Below, piece after piece: positions 57,952 to 64,000 of a stretch of 64,000 nt of DNA (position 1 is the first letter of the stretch; every line of letters starts with the position of its first letter). The notes under the pieces were generated by a model. The model ran no database searches. It saw only the letters and a program-made list of their open reading frames with translations, and had not been told where the DNA came from. Source of the DNA: JABDIY01 sp963751955 (GTDB lineage Bacteria; Actinomycetota; Acidimicrobiia; Acidimicrobiales; SZUA-35); contig CAVVWM010000003.1 in assembly GCA_963751955.1 (NCBI GenBank), forward strand, positions 372,001-436,000. Direction: 5' to 3'. Made by a program: the position numbers and the translations under genes.

Positions 57952-58081
57952 AGGCGTTGAGCCTAGGCGATTCGCCTGACCGCGGCATGCGACCCAAATC
58001 CGCTTAGGTCGGGTTGAGTCTCAGACGGTACGGTTCTTCGGTCGGCCAGGCAGGCCGCAGCCGCTCTGAAAGGAAATCCCC

Positions 58082-58861
58082 ATGCCAAGAATGAACCTCG
58101 AGGGAAGCTCGTCAATTGTGACCGGAGGTGCGTCAGGCATCGGTGAGGCCAGCGCTCGCCAATTGGCCGCAGCCGGTTCCCGGGTGGTGATCGCGGACCT
58201 GAACGAGCCCAAGGGTGCCGCGGTTGCATCAGAACTTGGCGGACTGTTCGTGAAGTGCGACGTGACCAGCGAAGAAGACGCTAACGCGGCTGTCGCGGCC
58301 GCTTCGGAAATGGGCCCTTTGAGGGCATTGGTGAACTCGGCTGGGATCGGCTGGGCCTCACGAACGATCAACCGCAACAACGAACCAATGGATTTGTCCA
58401 AGTTTCAGATGGTAGTCAACATCAACCTCGTTGGAAGCTTCAACATGCTGAGCAAGAGCGCTGCGGCGATGGCCCAGACCGAAGCCGTCGACGCCGATGG
58501 CACGAGGGGTGCCATCGTAAACATGGCTTCGGCGGCTGCCTTCGACGGCCAGATCGGCCAGTGCGCCTACTCCGCCTCCAAGGGGGGCGTCGTCGGGATG
58601 ACGCTTCCGATCGCTCGCGACCTGTCGGCGGTAGGAATCCGGGTCAACACGATCGCACCAGGGCTCATCAATACTCCGATCTATGGCGAAGGAGAGGACA
58701 GCGAGCAGTTCAAAGCACACCTCGGCCAGTCGGTGCTCTTTCCCAAGCGCCTCGGATCGGGAGAGGAGTTGGCCTTCATGGTCCTGGAGTGCATCACCAA
58801 CCCGTACATGAACGGCGAGACGATACACGTTGACGGCGGCATCAGAATGCCACCGAAATAG
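58082..58861 (+). CDS. Short-chain dehydrogenase, 3-hydroxyacyl-CoA dehydrogenase type 2-like
   Basis: The 259-residue SDR has the NAD loop TGGASGIGEASARQL at residues 15-29, NSAG near 88, catalytic Ser in NMASAAAFDG, and YSASKGG near 163. The insertion and the APGLINTPI segment resemble 3-hydroxyacyl-CoA dehydrogenases of the HSD17B10 group that act in isoleucine and fatty-acid breakdown. An acyl-CoA dehydrogenase gene lies 3 kb away but not in the same operon. GAAAGGAA precedes the ATG. Confidence 0.85.
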   Translation: MPRMNLEGSSSIVTGGASGIGEASARQLAAAGSRVVIADLNEPKGAAVASELGGLFVKCDVTSEEDANAAVAAASEMGPLRALVNSAGIGWASRTINRNNEPMDLSKFQMVVNINLVGSFNMLSKSAAAMAQTEAVDADGTRGAIVNMASAAAFDGQIGQCAYSASKGGVVGMTLPIARDLSAVGIRVNTIAPGLINTPIYGEGEDSEQFKAHLGQSVLFPKRLGSGEELAFMVLECITNPYMNGETIHVDGGIRMPPK

Positions 58862-59611
58862 TCAGCAGAGGCTCCGCAGGGAGGACACGAGCTCGACGAA
58901 CTCGCCTCGCTCAGATTCTGTCAAGCCGTCGAAGGCGTGAGAAGCCATCAGCGTCGTGAGCATCTCGGAGTTGGATCGTTTCTCCGGATCGGGCACAGGA
59001 TGGGGATCTCCCCAGCCGAACCTTTCCGCGCCAGCAATCCCGCCGCGGTCGGGATCCTCGGTGGACATGATTGCGCCGTGAGGACCGAGGCCAACGGCGT
59101 GAACGGCGATGATGTGGGCTGCTCCCCTGAGTTCTCGAACAGCGTTGAGCGCTACGACCGCTGCCCCTGCCGGTGTTGAAGGCAGGGTGATGTGCCGCCA
59201 ACCAGCGAAGAGGACGCCGAGGCTCGGATCGGCGGACAACGCTACCCGGGCCGCCAACGCAGTCGTTCGCTCGAGGTCCTCGGCGGAGACGTCGGCGAAC
59301 ACCCGGTCAGCCCACCGTCCGGCCGCGGCGGCGTATTCATCAGACCGTTGGCGTGGTGTCAGGCCGGCTGGTGCATTTCCATCCCAGAGTTCGGCCACCT
59401 TTTGTGGTGCCATGAAGGCAATGGCTGCGGCGGCGACGTCCGCGTGTACATCACCTAGAACACCGGCCCGACCGTGAACCCAGAAACTGAACTTCTGATT
59501 CATGCCCAGTTCGGCACCGCGCACAACGGTGTCGTGGTCAAGCATCCAGAAACGTCCGATCTCCAGGATTGGTGTTGCAGTTGCAGTGGCGGCGGCGGTC
59601 GGTGATGTCAC
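58862..59611 (-). CDS. SCO6745-family protein
   Basis: The 249-residue protein resembles actinobacterial SCO6745-type proteins, seen in the central WDGNAPAGLTPRQRSDEYAA and the C-terminal helices (EMLTTLMASHAFDGLTESER). These are often annotated as helix-turn-helix proteins, but function is not established. The GTG at 59611 starts VTSPTAAATATA. The much longer frame reaching 60598 passes antisense through the PPOX gene and the repeat array and is rejected. It is divergent from the PPOX gene with about 40 bases between starts. Confidence 0.72.
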   Translation of the reverse strand: MTSPTAAATATATPILEIGRFWMLDHDTVVRGAELGMNQKFSFWVHGRAGVLGDVHADVAAAAIAFMAPQKVAELWDGNAPAGLTPRQRSDEYAAAAGRWADRVFADVSAEDLERTTALAARVALSADPSLGVLFAGWRHITLPSTPAGAAVVALNAVRELRGAAHIIAVHAVGLGPHGAIMSTEDPDRGGIAGAERFGWGDPHPVPDPEKRSNSEMLTTLMASHAFDGLTESERGEFVELVSSLRSLC

Positions 59612-59653
59612 CCAGCCAGCATAAATGCAGACCATCGGAGGTACCTCGTAGCT

Positions 59654-60070
59654 ATGGATCTCTCTACAGCACTGAATTGGGCGTCTGAGCGCCGCACCGC
59701 GGTTCTCATTACACTCCGCCGTGACGGTCGGGCCCAGAGTTCCGATGTCGCCTACACGGTCGTGAACTCCGCCTTCAAAGTATCGCTGACCACCAGCAGA
59801 GCGAAAACCGCAAATATGAAGCGGGACAATCGGGTGGTGTTCCACCTTAGCGAGCCGTCGTCCTTCACATATCTGTCGTTCGACTGCACCGTCGAACTGT
59901 CTCCGGCAACTGAACGGATCGACGACGAGACCTCCGACGCGCTGGTGGCGTACTACCGAGCGGTAGCCGGAGACCATCCCGACTGGGACGAGTATCGGCA
60001 GGCCATGATTGCTGAGGGTCGTTTGATCGCCACGATCACACCGGCGTCGGTGGTCGGACAAATCAACTGA
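59654..60070 (+). CDS. PPOX-class, probably F420-dependent, oxidoreductase
   Basis: The 138-residue split-barrel flavin/deazaflavin-binding protein starts MDLSTALNWASERRTAVLIT and contains LRRDGRAQSSDVAYTV, SRAKTANMKRDNRVV and the short C-terminal helix. The ASERRTAVLITLRRDGRAQ pattern is that of F420H2-dependent members common in Actinobacteria. Substrate is unknown. It stands before the repeat array. Confidence 0.82.
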   Translation: MDLSTALNWASERRTAVLITLRRDGRAQSSDVAYTVVNSAFKVSLTTSRAKTANMKRDNRVVFHLSEPSSFTYLSFDCTVELSPATERIDDETSDALVAYYRAVAGDHPDWDEYRQAMIAEGRLIATITPASVVGQIN

Positions 60071-60074
60071 GCCC

Positions 60075-61175
60075 GTGCTGTCCAGAGGCCCCGAAGGCGA
60101 GCCGAGGCCAACAAGCAACCAGCCGCAGCGACCCGTAGGGGCCGTGTCCATGAAACGAGGGCCCCCAGGCCCGAGTGAGAACACGGACGCAAAGGGCCGA
60201 AGGCGAGGCAAGAGGCCCCGGAGGGAATCAAGTGGAGGCCCCCGGAGGGACAACCGTTCCGGGCCGACCCGAGGGCCCGAGTCCGTGAAACGAGGGCCCC
60301 CAGGCCCGAGTGAGAACATGGACGCAAAGGGCCGAAGGCGAGGCAAGAAGCCCCCGGAGGGAATCAAGTGGAGGCCCCCGGAGGGACAACCGTCCGAGCC
60401 GACCCGAAGGCCCGAGTCCGTGAAACGAGGGCCCCCAGGCCCGAGTGAGAACACGGACGCAAAGGGCCGAAGGCGAGGCAAGAAGCCCCCGGAGGGAATC
60501 AAGTGGAGGCCCCCGGAGGGACAACCGTTCCGGGCCGACCCGAAGGCCCGAGTCCGTGAAACGAGGGCCCCCAGGCCCGAGTGAGAACACGGACGCAAAG
60601 GGCCGAAGGCGAGGCAAGAAGCCCCCGGAGGGAATCAAGTGGAGGCCCCCGGAGGGACAACCGTTCCGGGCCGACCCGAGGGCCCGAGTCCGTGAAACGA
60701 GGGCCCCCAGGCCCGAGTGAGAACACGGACGCAAAGGGCCGAAGGCGAGGCAGAGCCCCGAAGGCGAGTCAGAGGCCCCCGGAGGGACAACCGTTCCGGG
60801 CCGACCCGTAAGGGCCGAGTCCGTGAAGCGAGGGCCCCCAGGCCCGAGTGAGAACACGGACGCAAAGGGCCGAAGGCGAGGCAAGAGGCCCCCGGAGGGA
60901 ATCAAGTGGAGGCCCCCGGAGGGACAACCGTTCCGGGCCGACCCGAAGGCCCGAGTCCGTGAAGCGAGGGCCCCCAGGCCCGAGTGAGAACACGGACGCA
61001 AAGGGCCGAAGGCGAGGCAAGAGGCCCCCGGAGGGAATCAAGTGGAGGCCCCCGGAGGGACAACCGTTCCGGGCCGACCCGAAGGCCCGAGTCCGTGAAG
61101 CGAGGGCCCCCAGGCCCGAGTGAGAACACGGACGCAAAGGGCCGAAGGCGAGGCAAGAGGCCCCCGGAGGGACAA
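60075..61175. repeat. Tandem array of about eight 136-bp units
   Basis: GAGTGAGAAC(A)CGGACGCAAA recurs at 60173, 60308, 60443, 60579, 60715, 60846, 60982 and 61118, a spacing of 135, 135, 136, 136, 131, 136 and 136. Within each unit GGCCCCCGGAGGGA is present twice about 24 bases apart, and GGGCC/GGCCC inverted repeats offer GC hairpins. The unit length is not a multiple of three and stop codons are rare on both strands, so open frames shift from unit to unit and are not real genes. The array fills the whole gap between the convergent PPOX and CDF genes. Confidence 0.95.
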
Positions 61176-62108
61176 CTAGTGCTGGTCATCCTCACAGTTG
61201 TGGCATTCCATCTGGATCGTGGAATGTGCGATACCCAAGTGGTTTGCGAGCTCAGTTTGCACGATCGCCATTGCCTCCTGGGCGTCGTGCAGACTGACAG
61301 ACCCATCGATTTCCACATGGGCGGTAACACTGGAGACTCCGGGGGCGATGGACCGAGTGTGCACGTGGTGGACCCCGTTCACGTTCTCCACTGACTTGAT
61401 GACCGCGCCGATCTGGTCGCTGTCGCTTCCCAATGGCGAGCGATCGAGAAGTTCAGAGCTTGCGGCCCGCAGCAGGTTCCACGTGCCGTGAAGAACGAAG
61501 ACGTTGATGAGTAGGGAGGCCACGGGGTCGACCCATGTGTAGCCGGTTCCACTGAGCACAAGGCCAGCGATTACCACGATGACCGATCCCGCCAGGTCAA
61601 CCAGCAAGTGGAGGCGCGCCGCCTTAAGGGATAGATGATCGCCGTCGCCAAGGATCAGCACGCTTGCGCCGTTCACAACAATGCCCGCAATTCCGATGAG
61701 AATCACACCTCCACCATCGACCTCGACCGGATCGAAAAGCCGCTGAATCGATTCGTATACGACCCACGCGACCGATCCGATGAGGAGAAGACCTGAGGTG
61801 TAGCCGCCCAGCGCGTCGGATTTGCCCCAGCCATAGCTCATGGCGGTAGTTGCGGGCCGACGTAGTAGCACCAAGGCCACCAGCGCTGTCAGAAGACCTA
61901 CAGCATCGACGATCTGATGAAGTGCGTCCGCCAGTACGACGACCGATCCCAACGCCAGACCGACCAGGACTTGCACGACCGCAAATCCAACGTTGACCGC
62001 TGCTGCCAGCCCGAGTCGACCGTTACCAACAGGGGCGTGGTCATGGCTCGTGCGACCCTGCCCGTGTGAGTGACCCACAAGTTCGTGACTGTTGTCCTCC
62101 GACGACAT
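61176..62108 (-). CDS. Cation diffusion facilitator (CDF) metal exporter
   Basis: The 310-residue membrane protein has a His-rich N-terminus (HELVGHSHGQGRTSHDHAP), about six transmembrane helices, and the two metal-site motifs ADALHQIVD in helix 2 and LHLLVDLAG in helix 5. The C-terminal cytoplasmic ferredoxin-like domain has HHVHTRSIAPG and ends NCEDDQH. HxxxD in both sites favours zinc (or cobalt, cadmium) over manganese or iron. Its stop codon directly borders the repeat array. Confidence 0.9.
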   Translation of the reverse strand: MSSEDNSHELVGHSHGQGRTSHDHAPVGNGRLGLAAAVNVGFAVVQVLVGLALGSVVVLADALHQIVDAVGLLTALVALVLLRRPATTAMSYGWGKSDALGGYTSGLLLIGSVAWVVYESIQRLFDPVEVDGGGVILIGIAGIVVNGASVLILGDGDHLSLKAARLHLLVDLAGSVIVVIAGLVLSGTGYTWVDPVASLLINVFVLHGTWNLLRAASSELLDRSPLGSDSDQIGAVIKSVENVNGVHHVHTRSIAPGVSSVTAHVEIDGSVSLHDAQEAMAIVQTELANHLGIAHSTIQMECHNCEDDQH

Positions 62109-62172
62109 GGCTACAACTGTACGTCACTACCCGATTGCCAACGATGGTGCAATCGCACCCGATGGTCTGAAC

Positions 62173-63435
62173 TCAGACGTTCTTGGGGAGTTCGGAGAAG
62201 GGAGTGTCCCTGTCGTGTCCGGGCTCTCGGGGAAGGCCGAGAACCCGTTCGCCGAGGATGTTCTTCTGAATCTGATCCGTACCGCCGTAGATCGGTGGAC
62301 CCTGGGCGTGAAGAACCAGCTCGGCGATGGAGGGGTCGGTTGCGGAGGATCGGCCCGACAGCATCCCGTCGGCCTGGATGATCCGCAGGCTGACGTCTCG
62401 GAACTGTCGATGCAGCTCGCCGTCGATCAGCTTGGCGATGTTGCCCTCTCCCCCGGTCCGCTGGCTTTTCTGGCGAGCTCGCTGAATATTCAAGCGATTC
62501 ACCTGGAGCAGCGAGTACAAGTTGATCAACTCCTGGCGAACGAGCAAGTCCTCAGTTTGTCCGAGTTGCCGTGCAAGATCGACATACCGGTTGTACAGCT
62601 TCATGCCCACGTTGGGGGCATGACCGCCGGACTTTGGTCGCTTCGATCGCTCCACGATGTCGCCAACCCGCCGGTCGAACGAATTCACTTTGGATCCGGG
62701 TTGGGCCATTGCATATCCGGCGAAGCCCGCACCGATGCTGGCTCGTTCCACCGCCAGCGTGGTGTTGGCGACACGCCAGCCATCGCCGCGTTCACCGATC
62801 ATGGCGTCGGCGGTGACAAGTGCGTCATCCATGAACACCTCGGAAAAGAAGGTGCGACCGGTCATTTCTTTCAGGGGACGGACCTCGACGCCGTCCTGAT
62901 CCATCGAAATGACGAAGTAGGACATCCCTCGGTGTTTGGGGAGTTCTGGGTCGGTTCGCGCAACGAGCATGCCCAGGTCGGCGATGTCTCCCTGGGAGGT
63001 CCACACCTTCTGGCCAGTCACCCGCCATTCGTCGCCATCGAGAACCGCTTTGGTCTGTAGGCCGGCTAGATCAGACCCGGCGACGGGTTCGCTGAAGAGC
63101 TGGCACCAAGCGTCGCGTCCGTTGAGGATCTTGGGGACGTACCGCTCGATCTGTTCAGGCGTTCCGTGTTCGGCAATCGTGGGAGCGGCCAGCATGTATC
63201 CGAGTCCCGGTGGTGGCCCAACGACATCGGCTGCCGCAACGGCTCGCATGGCCCGCATTGCCTGACTCTGACTCCAGCCCTTCCCACCGGCCTCTACCGG
63301 GAGCATGGGGTGGGCGTAGCCGCTGTCGGCCAGGAGCTGCCACCAGGTTCCGAGCGTCATGTCGGGATCCCAGTTGTCATCTATCCAGCCCCGCACCAGA
63401 TCTTCGATTTCAGGGGCCTGCTCGACAACGCTCAT
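62173..63435 (-). CDS. Acyl-CoA dehydrogenase
   Basis: The 420-residue FAD enzyme has the N-terminal helical domain, the middle beta domain with LFSEPVAGSDLAGLQTKA and VTGQKVWTSQG, and the C-terminal helical domain including YGGTDQIQKNILGERVLGLP. The catalytic-base position is not certain from sequence alone. It probably oxidises a branched, aromatic or steroid-derived acyl-CoA, as is common for such actinobacterial members. Confidence 0.88.
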   Translation of the reverse strand: MSVVEQAPEIEDLVRGWIDDNWDPDMTLGTWWQLLADSGYAHPMLPVEAGGKGWSQSQAMRAMRAVAAADVVGPPPGLGYMLAAPTIAEHGTPEQIERYVPKILNGRDAWCQLFSEPVAGSDLAGLQTKAVLDGDEWRVTGQKVWTSQGDIADLGMLVARTDPELPKHRGMSYFVISMDQDGVEVRPLKEMTGRTFFSEVFMDDALVTADAMIGERGDGWRVANTTLAVERASIGAGFAGYAMAQPGSKVNSFDRRVGDIVERSKRPKSGGHAPNVGMKLYNRYVDLARQLGQTEDLLVRQELINLYSLLQVNRLNIQRARQKSQRTGGEGNIAKLIDGELHRQFRDVSLRIIQADGMLSGRSSATDPSIAELVLHAQGPPIYGGTDQIQKNILGERVLGLPREPGHDRDTPFSELPKNV

Positions 63436-63488
63436 TGATCAAGCCTATGTGAGGCTCTCGAGCCGGTCCCATTCATCGAGTCCACGGC

Positions 63489-64000
63489 CTACTTCGCCCG
63501 AAGCATTTCTTCGAGATCCTCGATCTCTCGAACGTGGCGGAGGATCTTGGTCTCGCAGGCTTCTATTTCCCGAAGAACCGAATCGGCTTCCACGCCCGGC
63601 GAATCCTTCTGGCTCTGCAGCTCGATGATCATGGCTTCGCACTCCTCGATGCCAGCTCGGTGGGCCTCGATAGCGCTGGCGACCTCGGCCTTGTCGAAGA
63701 TTTGATGCTCGCCTCCATTTTCTGAATCATCGGAGATCTCAGAGGCCTGGGTTATCGCGGGGACCGACATCTCGGTGTCACGGTTTCGAGTAGCCACGTA
63801 CATGGGAGACATGATCTCGACGCCGGCCCCGTGCAACGTATCGAGCATGGCACCCCGCAGATTCGAGCGGGCCGCCAACAGACGCTCGGGCGTATCCAGG
63901 AAACCGGCAACTCGATACACCACCGTGTAGTCACCGAGCTCGACCACCTGAACGAAAGGATCACGGAGTTCGGCTCGTTCCGCCGCTTCCATGAAAAGGG
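63489..64000 (-). CDS. C-terminal part of an MscS-family mechanosensitive channel (5' end outside window)
   Basis: The frame is open at the right edge. Visible residues run from LFMEAAERAELRDPFVQVVE through the beta/alpha C-terminal domain (DYTVVYRVAGFLDTPERLLA, MLDTLHGAGVEIMSPMYVAT) typical of MscS. An acidic coiled-coil tail (about 100 residues, EIEACETKILRHVREIEDLEEM) follows. The upstream pore helices are not in the window. It lies 54 bases before the acyl-CoA dehydrogenase gene on the same strand. Confidence 0.85.
   Translation of the reverse strand, partial: LFMEAAERAELRDPFVQVVELGDYTVVYRVAGFLDTPERLLAARSNLRGAMLDTLHGAGVEIMSPMYVATRNRDTEMSVPAITQASEISDDSENGGEHQIFDKAEVASAIEAHRAGIEECEAMIIELQSQKDSPGVEADSVLREIEACETKILRHVREIEDLEEMLRAK

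Noticed and set aside
58862..60598. One 578-residue minus-strand frame joining the SCO6745-family protein with repeat-array sequence
   Set aside because: Only the part up to the GTG at 59611 shows family-like sequence. The rest is antisense to the PPOX gene and then translates the non-triplet repeat array.
60173..61175. CRISPR array
   Set aside because: Units are 136 bp and nearly identical throughout, without short repeats separated by unique spacers, and no cas genes are nearby.
60075..61330. Numerous repetitive open frames on both strands
   Set aside because: The 136-base period is not a multiple of three, so frames rotate from unit to unit. They stay open only because GC-rich repeats lack stop codons.

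Overview
The window is a chromosomal segment with GC content that looks like roughly 60% by eye. It most likely comes from an actinobacterium of the class Acidimicrobiia (Ilumatobacter/marine Acidimicrobiales type). The reasons are the argCJBDFRGH gene order, an F420-type PPOX protein, an SCO6745-family protein, TlyA with NAD kinase, a monomeric NADP isocitrate dehydrogenase, and a 16S-23S-5S operon with no tRNA in the spacer. This placement is inference; a search with the 16S gene (minus strand, 23981-25498) would settle it.

Layout. 1-6.9 kb: a likely taurine dissimilation locus (taurine-pyruvate aminotransferase, sulfoacetaldehyde acetyltransferase Xsc, TetR and Crp/Fnr regulators, an MFS carrier). 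6.9-12.2 kb: a serine hydrolase, then a tight operon of circularly permuted ATP-grasp, alpha-E protein, transglutaminase-like protein and the proteasome-like peptidase Anbu. 12.1-20.2 kb: NAD kinase, TlyA, HAD phosphatase, a secreted protein, a small OB-fold protein, a MalY-type C-S lyase, a TPR protein and a cytochrome P450. 20.3-25.9 kb: one rRNA operon on the minus strand. 25.9-32.8 kb: TyrS, 3-methyladenine glycosylase, FMN reductase, GNAT acetyltransferase, a SulP-STAS-cNMP transporter and a DinB-like protein. 32.8-41.7 kb: the complete arginine operon with its repressor and a candidate ARG box. 41.9-45.6 kb: a degenerate DEAD-box protein with a DbpA-type RNA-binding end, a flavoprotein disulfide reductase-like enzyme and HU. 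45.6-51.9 kb: glycolate oxidation (GlcDEF, GlcG) with malate synthase G. 52-64 kb: small conserved proteins, a gamma-butyrobetaine hydroxylase-like dioxygenase, isocitrate dehydrogenase, AzlCD, a barstar-like protein, an SDR, an SCO6745-family protein, a PPOX protein, a CDF exporter, an acyl-CoA dehydrogenase and the C-terminal part of an MscS channel.

How the genes fit together. Taurine carbon would enter as acetyl phosphate. Glycolate is oxidised to glyoxylate and condensed with acetyl-CoA to malate. Isocitrate dehydrogenase and the acyl-CoA/SDR enzymes supply central carbon flow. The arg operon makes arginine from glutamate by the acetyl-recycling route.

Three features stand out. First, several unrelated 3' ends carry tandem duplications: xsc 18 bp x2 and the crp-like gene 19 bp x4-5 (both spanning the stop codon), and the rRNA terminator tail 17 bp x4. 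A 1.1-kb array of about eight 136-bp units fills the gap between two convergent genes. Second, five conserved genes (ATP-grasp, a 12.3-kb hypothetical, sulP, argC, glcB) contain single-base frameshifts. Because argC and glcB are otherwise intact, sequencing or assembly indels are the simplest explanation. Third, the helicase-like protein at 41.9 kb has lost its catalytic motifs but keeps its RNA-binding domain, which makes it a candidate pseudo-helicase.
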